Source: Setoptus koraiensis (taxonomy: Eukaryota; Arthropoda). From it: a DNA stretch of 64,000 bases. Position numbers and translations under genes: made by a program. The stretch spans positions 620,001 through 684,000 of the forward strand of contig CM106586.1 in NCBI GenBank assembly GCA_048013815.1. The letters are read 5' to 3'. The notes beneath the pieces are model-generated. The model was not told the DNA's origin and made no database searches. It saw only the letters and a list, made by a program, of their open reading frames with translations. Shown here one piece after another: positions 11,615-22,700 of this stretch. Numbering within the stretch: position 1 is the first letter of the stretch; each line of letters starts with the position of its first letter.

Positions 11615-12114
11615 NNNNNNNNNNNNNNNNNNNNNNNNNNNNNNNNNNNNNNNNNNNNNNNNNNNNNNNNNNNNNNNNNNNNNNNNNNNNNNNNNNNNNN
11701 NNNNNNNNNNNNNNNNNNNNNNNNNNNNNNNNNNNNNNNNNNNNNNNNNNNNNNNNNNNNNNNNNNNNNNNNNNNNNNNNNNNNNNNNNNNNNNNNNNNN
11801 NNNNNNNNNNNNNNNNNNNNNNNNNNNNNNNNNNNNNNNNNNNNNNNNNNNNNNNNNNNNNNNNNNNNNNNNNNNNNNNNNNNNNNNNNNNNNNNNNNNN
11901 NNNNNNNNNNNNNNNNNNNNNNNNNNNNNNNNNNNNNNNNNNNNNNNNNNNNNNNNNNNNNNNNNNNNNNNNNNNNNNNNNNNNNNNNNNNNNNNNNNNN
12001 NNNNNNNNNNNNNNNNNNNNNNNNNNNNNNNNNNNNNNNNNNNNNNNNNNNNNNNNNNNNNNNNNNNNNNNNNNNNNNNNNNNNNNNNNNNNNNNNNNNN
12101 NNNNNNNNNNNNNN
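11615..12114. other. Scaffold gap (500 N)
   Basis: Exactly 500 undetermined bases, a conventional placeholder length. The satellite starts immediately after it, so collapsed satellite is a likely cause. Confidence 0.99.
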
Positions 12115-15100
12115 TCGCTAGTTTTTTCTACATTCGTGCTGCTTACTATCATCAACAACCATAGCAAGTCTTATCAGCGTGCACTTGCCCGTTCACTCTG
12201 CGGAGAAATTCTTCGAACGCCCAAGTTGCGATCAATACCCTCATTTTTGAACATGTTCTCACCACTAAAAATCGCTAGTTTTTTCTACATACGTGCTGCA
12301 CACAGTCATCAACAATCAGAGCGAGTCTAATCAAAAGTTTATTGCCCGTTCACCCTGTAGAGAAATTTTTCGAACGCCCAAGTCGGTATGAATACTGCGA
12401 TTTTTGAACATGTTCTCACCACTAAAAATCGCTAGTTTTTTCTACATACGTGCTGCACACAGTCATCAACAATCAGAGCGAGTTTCATCAAAAATTTATT
12501 GCCCGTTCACCCTGCAGAGAAATTTTTCGAACGCCCCAATCGATATGAATACTGTGATTTTTGAACATGTTCTCACCGTAAAAAATCGCTAGTTTTTTCT
12601 ACATTCGTGCTGCTTACTATCATCAACAACCATAGCAAGTCTTATCAGCGTGCACTTGCCCGTTCACTCTGCAGAGAAATTTTTCGAACGCCCCAGTCGA
12701 TATGAATACTGTGATTTTTGATCATGTTCTCACCTCTAGAATTTTTTAGTTTTCTCTACATGCATGCTACACACTGTGATCAACAATCAGAGCGAGTCTC
12801 ATCAAAACTTACTTGCCCGTTCACTCTGCAGAGAAATTTTTCGAACGCCCCAGTCGATATGAATACTGTGATTTTTGTTCATGTTCTCACCTCTAGAATT
12901 TTTTAGTTTTCTCTACATGCATGCTACACACTGTGATCAACAATCAGAGCGAGTTTCATCAAAACGTACTTGCCCGTTCACTCTGCAGAGAAATTTTTCG
13001 AACGCCCCAGTCGATATGAATACTGTGATTTTTGAACATGTTCTCACCGTAAAAAATCGCTAGTTTTTTCTACATTCGTGCTGCTTACTATCATCAACAA
13101 CCATAGCAAGTCTTATCAGCGTGCACTTGCCCGTTCACTCTGCAGAGAAATTTTTCGAACGCCCCAGTCGATATGAATACTGTGATTTTTGTTCATGTTC
13201 TCACCTCTAGAATTTTTTAGTTTTCTCTACATGCATGCTACACACTGTGATCAACAATCAGAGCGAGTCTCATCAAAACGTACTTGCCCGTTCACTCTGC
13301 AGAGAAATTTTTCGAACGCCCCAGTCGATATGAATACTGTGATTTTTGAACATGTTCTCACCGTAAAAAATCGCTAGTTTTTTCTACATTCGTGCTGCTT
13401 ACTATCATCAACAACCATAGCAAGTCTTATCAGCGTGCACTTGCCCGTTCACTCTGCAGAGAAATTTTTCGAACGCCCCAGTCGATATGAATACTGTGAT
13501 TTTTGAACATGTTCTCACCCCTAGAATTTTTTAGTTTTCTCTACATGCATGCTACACACTGTGATCAACAATCAGAGCGAGTTTCATCAAAACTTACTTG
13601 CCCGTTCACCCTGCAGAGAAATTTTTCGAACGCCCCAGTCGATATGAATACTGTGATTTTTGAACATGTTCTCACCGTAAAAAATCGCTAGTTTTTTCTA
13701 CATTCGTGCTGCTTACTATCATCAACAACCATAGCAAGTCTTATCAGCGTGCACTTGCCCGTTCACTCTGCAGAGAAATTTTTCGAACGCCCCAGTCGAT
13801 ATGAATACTGTGATTTTTGTTCATGTTCTCACCTCTAGAATTTTTTAGTTTTCTCTACATGCATGCTACACACTGTGATCAACAATCAGAGCGAGTCTCA
13901 TCAAAACGTACTTGCCCGTTCACTCTGCAGAGAAATTTTTCGAACGCCCCAGTCGATATGAATACTGTGATTTTTGAACATGTTCTCACCGTAAAAAATC
14001 GCTAGTTTTTTCTACATTCGTGCTGCTTACTATCATCAACAACCATAGCAAGTCTTATCAGCGTGCACTTGCCCGTTCACTCTGCAGAGAAATTTTTCGA
14101 ACGCCCCAGTCGATATGAATACTGTGATTTTTGAACATGTTCTCACCCCTAGAATTTTTTAGTTTTCTCTACATGCATGCTACACACTGTGATCAACAAT
14201 CAGAGCGAGTCTCATCAAAACGTACTTGCCCGTTCACTCTGCAGAGAAATTTTTCGAACGCCCCAGTCGATATGAATACTGTGATTTTTGAACATGTTCT
14301 CACCGTAAAAAATCGCTAGTTTTTTCTACATTCGTGCTGCTTACTATCATCAACAACCATAGCAAGTCTTATCAGCGTGCACTTGCCCGTTCACTCTGCA
14401 GAGAAATTTTTCGAACGCCCCAGTCGATATGAATACTGTGATTTTTGAACATGTTCTCACCTCTAGAATTTTTTAGTTTTCTCTACATGCATGCTACACA
14501 CTGTGATCAACAATCAGAGCGAGTCTCATCAAAACGTACTTGCCCGTTCACTCTGCAGAGAAATTTTTCGAACGCCCCAGTCGATATGAATACTGTGATT
14601 TTTGAACATGTTCTCACCGTAAAAAATCGCTAGTTTTTTCTACATTCGTGCTGCTTACTATCATCAACAACCATAGCAAGTCTTATCAGCGTGCACTTGC
14701 CCGTTCACTCTGCAGAGAAATTTTTCGAACGCCCCAGTCGATATGAATACTGTGATTTTTGAACATGTTCTCACCGTAAAAAATCGCTAGTTTTTTCTAC
14801 ATTCATGCTGCTTACTATCATCAACAACCATAGCAAGTCTTATCAGCGTGCACTTGCCCGTTCACTCTGCAGAGAAATTTTTCGAACGCCCCAATCGATA
14901 TGAATACTGTGATTTTTGAACATGTTCTCACCGTAAAAAATCGCTAGTTTTTTCTACATTCGTGCTGCTTACTATCATCAACAACCATAGCAAGTCTTAT
15001 CAGCGTGCACTTGCCCGTTCACTCTGCAGAGAAATTTTTCGAACGCCCCAGTCGATATGAATACTGTGATTTTTGAACATGTTCTCACCGTAAAAAATCG

Positions 15101-16595
15101 CTAGTTTTTTCTACATTCGTGCTGCTTACTATCATCAACAACCATAGCAAGTCTTATCAGCGTGCACTTGCCCGTTCACTCTGCAGAGAAATTTTTCGAA
15201 CGCCCCAATCGATATGAATACTGTGATTTTTGAACATGTTCTCACCGTAAAAAATCGCTAGTTTTTTCTACATTCGTGCTGCTTACTATCATCAACAACC
15301 ATAGCAAGTCTTATCAGCGTGCACTTGCCCGTTCACTCTGCAGAGAAATTTTTCGAACGCCCCAGTCGATATGAATACTGTGATTTTTGAACATGTTCTC
15401 ACCGTAAAAAATCGCTAGTTTTTTCTACATTCGTGCTGCTTACTATCATCAACAACCATAGCAAGTCTTATCAGCGTGCACTTGCCCGTTCACTCTGCAG
15501 AGAAATTTTTCGAACGCCCCAGTCGATATGAATACTGTGATTTTTGAACATGTTCTCACCGTAAAAAATCGCTAGTTTTTTCTACATTCGTGCTGCTTAC
15601 TATCATCAACAACCATAGCAAGCCTCATCAGCGTGCACTTGCCCGTTCACTCTGCAGAGAAATTTTTCGAACGCCCCAGTCGATATGAATACTGTGATTT
15701 TTGATCATGTTCTCACCCCTAGAATTTTTTAGTTTTCTCTACATGCATGCTACACACAGTTATCAACAATCAGAGCGGGTCTCATCAAAACGTACTTGCC
15801 CGTTCACTCTGCAGAGAAATTTTTCGAACGCCCCAGTCGATATGAATACTGTGATTTTTGAACATGTTCTCACCCCTAGAATTTTTTAGTTTTCTCTACA
15901 TGCATGCTACACACAGTTATCAACAATCAGAGCGAGTTTCATCAAAACTTACTTGCCCGTTCACCCTGCAGAGAAATTTTTCGAACGCCCAAGTCGGTAT
16001 GAATGTTGTGATTTTTGAACATGTTCTCACCCCTAGAATTTTTTAGTTTTCTCCACATGCTTGCTACACACTGTGATCAACAATCAGAGCGAGTTTCATC
16101 AAAACTTACTTGCCCGTTCACCCTGCAGAGAAATTTTTCGAACGCCCAAGTCGGTATGAATGTTGTGATTTTTGAACATGTTCTCACCGTAAAAAATCGC
16201 TAGTTTTTTCTACATTCGTGCTGCTTACTATCATCAACAACCATAGCAAGTCTTATCAGCGTGCACTTGCCCGTTCACTCTGCAGAGAAATTTTTCGAAC
16301 GCCCCAGTCGATATGAATACTGTGATTTTTGTTCATGTTCTCACCCCTAGAATTTTTTAGTTTTCTCTACATGCATGCTACACACTGTGATCAACAATCA
16401 GAGCGAGTTTCATCAAAACTTACTTGCCCGTTCACCCTGCAGAGAAATTTTTCGAACGCCCCAATCGATATGAATACTGTGATTTTTGAACATGTTCTCA
16501 CCGTAAAAAATCGCTAGTTTTTTCTACATTCGTGCTGCTTACTATCATCAACAACCATAGCAAGTCTTATCAGCGTGCACTTGCCCGTTCACTCT
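12115..16595. repeat. 157-bp satellite array, family B, with dimeric higher-order structure
   Basis: About 28 monomers with a strict 157-base period. There are two monomer types: type a (CACCGTAAAAAATCGCTAG) and type b (CACC(C/T)CTAGAATTTTTTAG). They alternate a-b with a 314-base period from about 12560 to 14760. A homogeneous run of type a follows to about 15700, then several type b. The core (G/T)TGATTTTTGAACATGTTCTCACC is shared by most units; some type b units carry TTCATGTTC or ATCATGTTC instead. The repeated 62-residue open frames are by-products. Confidence 0.95.
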
Positions 16596-16734
16596 CACCA
16601 TAAATTCGAATTTTCTAATCCCGTAGGTATAAATCGAATCTCCATAGGGATAACATTGTTAACGTTTAGATACTTCAACATAGAGAACAAAATGAAAATC
16701 GTCAAAGTCGAATCTCCATAGAGATAACATTGTT

Positions 16735-17336
16735 AACTTATTTTATCTACAATAGCATTAACAGTGCTAAGAAGCAGTAGTTATTCTGAGTAGCCTCTAC
16801 TGTACTACAATCTTCTAGTTCTGACGCCTCTAGCTTCCAGTGCACTAAATCCGAATTGTATACAGCTAGCCTTCTGCTGTGCTAAATTCATCTAGTTAGC
16901 ATCACAGTATTGAGCGTGCTACTCTCGTCTAGTTTTATCTACAATAGCATTAACAGTACTGAGAAGCACTAGTTATTCTGAGTAGCCTCTACTGTACTAC
17001 AATCTTCTAGTTCTGACGCCTCTAGCTTCCAGTGTACTAAATCTGCATTGTATACAGCTAGCCTTCTGCTGTGCTAAATTCATCTAGTTAGCATCTCAGC
17101 TTTGAGCGTGCTAATCGCGTCTAGTGAGTGAACGCGCATAGCATTCTGTGTGCTAAATTCAACTAAACAACAATGTAAGCTTTGAGTGTTCTAAATTTAT
17201 CTAGTTTATTTCTCACAGTACAGCTTTCACCGTGCTATTTTTTTCTAGTTGAAAAAAGCACTGATTTGTTCTACCCACGTGAATAAACGTAGCACCCAGA
17301 CCCATCCCAATAGCTGCTTAATTAAAATTAAGCGCT
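16735..17336 (-). repeat. Right inverted arm of capped element 2
   Basis: Reverse-complement counterpart of the left arm. Its final 61 bases (17276-17336) are repeated at 32758-32818 with a single difference. Confidence 0.8.
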
Positions 17337-17665
17337 AAAAAATAGCGAGAAAAGTCGCGCGGTCGAGATGAGAATCTCGAACTGTATCTCAGCTCTTTCG
17401 AGGTGAAACGGGGCCCCAAAGTTGAAGTTCTGAGAAAAGTGGGCGTGCCTGGTGAACGAGAAACCAGAAACAGAAATAAACCAGATTTCTGGCCTCACCT
17501 GATGGGGACCCTCCCAACTACACCCTTTTGTGAGAATCGAAGACCAGAAATGAAAACACCCCGAAATGAGACAAATTTGATGTAACTATAGCGCCAATGT
17601 ATTTCCAACTATGCTCCCTGGCAGCGTCTACATTATTGTATGATGATGATAATGTTTGCCTACTC
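17337..17665. other. No recognisable gene
   Basis: A stretch of about 330 bases to the right of the capped element, GC-richer than the host intergenic DNA. A 60-codon open frame is present but has no recognised content. Confidence 0.4.
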
Positions 17666-18133
17666 TCAACGACCCTTTCCCTTATTTAGCCGGTCGTGAA
17701 TCATGTTTAACATCGTCGATTGTACAGCGGTATAGAATCCAATTAAACGCTCATCATCCAAAATCTCTGCCTTCAATCGTTCGATCTTCTCTTTATTACC
17801 GTCCTTGTCCCTTATTTCTAGAAAATGTATGTCGACATAGGAGCTTCGTTGTCGCAGCCTTAGATGTTTGATACCATCTCTAGCATTGTCTATTTCCCGG
17901 TTCCGAGCACTATCTTTGAACTCATGCACGTATCCGATTGGCTCATTTGCCGGTCTGGCAATTAGTTTTTCATCATCCCAAAGATTCTTCGCCGAAATTT
18001 CCTCCTTCATCTCAACCAAGCCGTTCTGGACAAGTTCCTCGAAAGCGTATGGCTCCCTCTTCTTTCGGGCAATAACAACCTCCCTAATGAAAATTGCGCA
18101 AAATATCAACAATATTAATTTGCATGCCGCCAT
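17666..18133 (-). CDS. Putative secreted protein, family unknown
   Basis: 155 residues from ATG to stop in one frame. Residues 1-22 form a clear signal peptide (MAACKLILLIFCAIFIREVV) followed by a basic KKRE patch. The rest is charged and mostly helical (EELVQNGLVEMKEEI, later DGNKEKIERLKAEIL). It has no cysteine after the signal region and no recognised domain. It lies between the capped element and the Helentron, so it may be host sequence stranded among repeats or cargo. A multi-exon extension cannot be excluded. Confidence 0.5.
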   Translation of the reverse strand: MAACKLILLIFCAIFIREVVIARKKREPYAFEELVQNGLVEMKEEISAKNLWDDEKLIARPANEPIGYVHEFKDSARNREIDNARDGIKHLRLRQRSSYVDIHFLEIRDKDGNKEKIERLKAEILDDERLIGFYTAVQSTMLNMIHDRLNKGKGR

Positions 18134-18249
18134 TTTTTCTTGTATCTTGGATCGCTATAGATACCCGTAACTTATGAGAACTAAGACTTTTCACTACAAT
18201 CTTTGATTCTGATGATCGGTGATATTAGGCCGGGCGAGCGAAGCGAGCC

Positions 18250-18420
18250 GGTCTTTACAGATGCATTTTCGTTCTTTCCCCCTTTTGCTGCAAAAAAGTC
18301 CATAGAGTTTTCCCCTTCATCGTGTTGTCGGAAATCTGTGTGCTGCAGTGGAGAAAAAGTGTGCTTTCCCCCCTGTGCAGCAAAAAAGTCCATAGAGTTT
18401 TCCCCTTCTGAAAGTCAGCT
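18250..18420. repeat. Duplicated block in Helentron left arm
   Basis: AAAAAAGTCCATAGAGTTTT followed by CCCCTTC occurs twice about 88 bases apart, each preceded by a C-rich CTTTCCCCC run. It may be a subterminal transposase-binding repeat. Confidence 0.6.
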
Positions 18421-18535
18421 GTGGTGTTCTCGTTCGTTCCCTTCGAGGCGTGGAGTGCCGCGGTGGGAGACGGGAGGGGGCGGGACTGGGAGGGTGGGAG
18501 GCGGGGAGCGTGCGCTGCGCAGCACAACAACAGCT

Positions 18536-18830
18536 GCAGCAGTAGCAATGATTATGATAATAATGATGATAATGATAATAGTGATAGTAGTAATAATAAT
18601 AGTAGCAGTAGTGATAATAATAGTAGTAGTAGTAATAACAATAATAACAGTAGTAGTAATAATAACAGTAGTAGTAATAATAACAGTAGTAGTAGTAGTA
18701 GTACTAGTAGTAATAGCAGTAGCAGTAGTAATAGTAATAACAATAACAACAAAAACAAACAAAAAAAAATAAATAAAAAATAAAAAAAAATAAAAAAAAC
18801 AACAACAACAACAGCAGTATGCCTCAACAT
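18536..18830. repeat. AGTAATAAT-type microsatellite
   Basis: About 300 bases of AAT/AGT/AAC trinucleotide mixtures ending in A-rich runs. It produces long spurious open frames on both strands and is not coding. Confidence 0.9.
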
Positions 18831-18842
18831 CAAGATAAGCGC

Positions 18843-19765
18843 GGATGTGAACCCAAAATGAGTTCTTTCCCGCAGCGCGGATGTGAACCCGCAATGAGTT
18901 CTTTCCCGCAGCGCCTCACAGGATGTGAACCCGTTATGAGTTCTTTCCCTAATTATACCGGATGTGAACCCGCAATGAGTTCTTTCCCGCAGCGCCTCAC
19001 AGGATGTGAACCCGTTATGAGTTCTTTCCCTAATTATACCGGATGTGAACCCGCAATGAGTTCTTTCCCGCAGCGCCTCACAGGATGTGAACCCGTTATG
19101 AGTTCTTTCCCTAATTATACCGGATGTGAACCCTCTATGAGTTCTTTCCCGCAGCGCCTCACAGGATGTGAACCCGTTATGAGTTCTTTCCCTAATTATA
19201 CCGGATGTGAACCCTTTATGAGTTCTTTCCCGCAGCGCCTCACAGGATGTGAACCCGTTATGAGTTCTTTCCCTAATTATACCGGATGTGAACCCGCAAT
19301 GAGTTCTTTCCCGCAGCGCCTTACAGGATGTGAACCCATTATGAGTTCTTTCCCTAATTATACCGGATGTGAACCAGAAATGGGTTCTTTCCCGCAGCGC
19401 CTTACAGGATGTGAACCCAGAATGGGTTCTTTCCCTGATTATACCGGATGTGAACCGGAAATGGGTTCTTTCCCGCAGCGGATGTGAACCGGAAATGGGT
19501 TCTTTCCCTAATTATATCATAGATGGATGTGAACCCGAAACGGGTTCTTTCCCGCAGTGCCTCACAGGAAGTGAACCCAGAATGGGTTCTTTCCCTGATT
19601 ATACCGGATGTGAACCTTCAATGAGTTCTTTCCCGCAGCGCCTCACAGGATGTGAACCCTTAATGAGTTCTTTCCCTAATTATACCGGATGTGAACCTTC
19701 AATGAGTTCTTTCCCGCAGCGCCTCACAGGATGTGAACCAGAAATGGGTTCTTTCCCTGATTACA
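18843..19765 (+). repeat. Minisatellite of 39/42-bp units, in frame with the transposase
   Basis: Alternating 42-bp units (encoding GCEPxMSSFPQRLT) and 39-bp units (GCEPxMSSFPNYT), making an 81-bp dimer. Both lengths are multiples of three, so the peptide frame is kept. A short deletion in one unit near 19480 shifts the frame, so that units before it are open in one frame and units after it are in frame with the transposase. Confidence 0.9.
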
Positions 19766-22700
19766 GAATAGGTGGGAGCGACTCCTTGATTGGCGTTTTC
19801 CTGCAGAACCTTGCGCGATGCGACCCTGAAATTAGCCTTCCCCTGCTGCGCTTAAGAAGATGTGGACTCGAATTCGGTTCTTTCCTTCGTATGAGCAACG
19901 ATGATCTTGTATTTGAATTGGGTTCTATATTTGATGATCATCCGTGTTCGAGCTTCAATTCTCTTGCGTCAATCGTTGCTCATGGCGGTGGATATTCTCC
20001 AGATTCGCCGCACGATTCTTCAGATGAAGATCGTCATCCAGCTGAAAAGCCATTCTCTCGCCCACTCTCTAGGGCTGAGAAGATGAAATTGAAACGCGCC
20101 GATCCCGTTTTCAGAGCTGCTGAGAACGAGCGAAGGCGTGCCAACTATAAAGATAACGTTTCCGCTCATGATTACAAAGCGAAACAGATCAGAGCAAAGC
20201 GCTCCGATCCGGAGTTCGTTGCTGCTGAGCTTGCTCGCAAACGTGAATTGTACCAGAAAAATCCACATCCGACCATTGAGCGTATCAAAGAAAGACGTTC
20301 TGATTCGGTAAATTATTCACTAGAACTCGAGCGTAAAAAGTCATTGTATCATAGTGATAAATCGACAGCTGTTTGTGATTCAGATCCCTCTGTTGGCGAT
20401 GAGAGGCCGCAGCGAATTAGAACACAAAACAAGCGATACAATGATTATTACTTAGATAAGGACATCGAGTACCACAAGAAGGTTAGACTCGATCCTGAAT
20501 TCCGAAAGGCTGAGCTTGCAAAGTTGCAAAAGAAGCGCGAGAACGTAGCCTTTCGTGATAGAGAAGAGTTTGTCAAAAGGCGTTCTTACTTCGTTAAAAA
20601 AGTGAAATCATGGAACGACTTGGGCTTCTGTTTCTCTGGTTTAGATATTAATGAGGTTGACCAGAGACATTTGATAAAGATGAATGATGCTATAAGCACT
20701 TATTATCATGATTTGGCTCAGAGTTTTTTCCATGTATGCGTTGTGTGCTCTGGAACGTTTCGCGAATGTAGCCTAAAAAAATTTGACATTGAAGAATTCA
20801 GATCCGATATCGGTCAGGAATTCTTCGACAAGGTTGTGTCAGTATTTGATGAGCCGTTCCAAATATGTGGCACATGCTATTCCTACATTTTGAGGAAGAA
20901 AGTTCCCCCATTATGTATGAATAACGGGTTACGTTACGTTGCTTTACCAGAGTTTATTCGCACTCTCAACCCAATAGAACAGATTCTAGTATCTAATGTG
21001 ATACAATTTCGAAAAATTGTTGAGAATCGCCCTGAACACAATTCATGGATGCGTACTCACCCACATTTGTTCGGTAAGCCATCGATCATTAATGTACAGC
21101 TCGATCCTTCGGATGCCTTTTCAAAGGTTCAGAGTATTCCCCGTGCGCCGGATGAGTCGCTCTCGTGTGTTGTACGTCTTTTTAAACGACAACAATTTGC
21201 CGACATGAATCTGCATCCTCATGTACAAGGATTTATCGATCATGAAAAACTCGATAAAGCTGCTGCCTGGCTTGTTAAAACGCCCTTATATATTAAGGAT
21301 GGCATAAAATTCAAAGGCAAGGCTACCACGCAGAAAATTGCTGAAAAGTTCAATTCTGAGCGTGTTATTGATATGGAACTTGGTAAGGATATTCCTGATG
21401 AATTTCCCGATGCGATGTATCCACCCCAAGAGACATTCATCACACGGTTACCAGGTGCACCACTTGACATAGCTCCTGCCGAAGACCGACCTGCTATCAG
21501 CGCTCTCTTTGGTACCACTATCGATGAACGTCCATTTCCAACTATATTTGGTGGTCATCCTTATCCTAGTCCACCGCCCGCTGGGTCATCTTGGCCGAAA
21601 TTAACTTTGAGTCAGAGACTGAAGTTTGAAATGCGCAACGTCAGCACTCAACACAGACCTTGTGTGTATGTACTCTTTGGTGCTGCCAAAAAGTTGGCCA
21701 ATCAATTATATAGTGCGAGTTATACGGCGACAAGGATCTCTACCAAGACAAATGTTTTAACGGTTCAAGATGTTTTAGATCAGAAACATAGAAATGTTTT
21801 GATCAAAAACGATATGATGTTTACTTTGTATAAGCAGGTCCCCAACACACCTCAGTATTGGATGGCGCAGAGTAAAAAGTTACTCTTGGCTGTCTATGCC
21901 TTCGGTCCTCCTACCCTTTTCATGACCATAACAATTAACGAATCTGATGAGGCTGAGCTCTTAAGGTTACTCTACAGATTTAGGCACAATGTTTGGTTGA
22001 GTCAAAAAGATGTGCTTGAAGGTTTATCGCACTCTGAGAAAGCCGACTTGTTTCTCAATGATCCTGTGACTCTTTCTAGGTATTTCGAACTTAGGCAATC
22101 ATGCTTGATGAAATTCTTGAAGGATAAATATGGTGCTTTCGCTGGGTATAGAATTTATAAGTATTATTCACGGATCGAGTATCAACATAGGGGTTCACCT
22201 CATGCTCACATGATTTTCTGGTTAGAAGGTGCGCCGACATTCGATAAGGATGAGCCCTCATCTATACCCTCATGCGTTGATTTTATCGATAGGCACATAA
22301 CTACTCGTAGCGATCTATGTGATGAGCAAGTTGCCAAGCGCCAGTTCCACAAGCACACTAGAACTTGCCTAAAAATTAAGCATGGTAAAGTTGGTTGCAG
22401 ATTCAATCTACCCAGATATCCTATGGCCCAAACTTGCATTTTAGGTCCATTGATGGAAGGTGAGGTAGATAAAGCTGATATCCCCTCTGTGCGTGGACGT
22501 CTGTTAAAGATAAAGAATCTGCTCAAAGAGTGGACCCGTCCAATTCCTGGTGGTTATTTCCAGAGACAATCTGCATTGACATTTGATCAGTTTCTTGAAA
22601 AATTAGAAATGTCTCATGATCAATACATAGAAGCAATTAGATTGGGTCTTGAGAAACATAAAACTCTGTATAAATGTCAACCTTGCGATATAATGACTAA

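Larger units (their letters stand above)
7926..17336. mobile_element. Large palindrome-capped foldback-like element (copy 2) carrying satellites
   Basis: The left cap at 7926 is repeated at 8010 as an 84-bp direct duplication, and the right cap ends at 17336 as AATTAAGCGCT. Next to the caps the two ends are inverted copies of each other for several hundred bases (about 8090-8600 against 16735-17270), including GATGCTAACTAGATGAAT and its reverse ATTCATCTAGTTAGCATC. Within each arm a unit of about 190 bases is duplicated. Between the arms lie two 157-bp satellite arrays, a duplicated 183-bp segment, a further capped end at 11086, and a scaffold gap. No transposase is seen. The gap means that one single element is an inference. 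Confidence 0.6.

Noticed and set aside
12136-16517. Series of 62-residue open frames in satellite B
   Set aside because: Same reason: one per monomer or dimer, identical composition, no coding constraint visible.
1-16595. CRISPR array
   Set aside because: Repeats are 157 bp with no unique spacers, in a eukaryotic genome with introns and LTR elements.
18415-18894. Long open frames of Ser/Asn, Leu or Val in the AGTAAT microsatellite
   Set aside because: Trinucleotide repeats lack stops in several frames on both strands at once.
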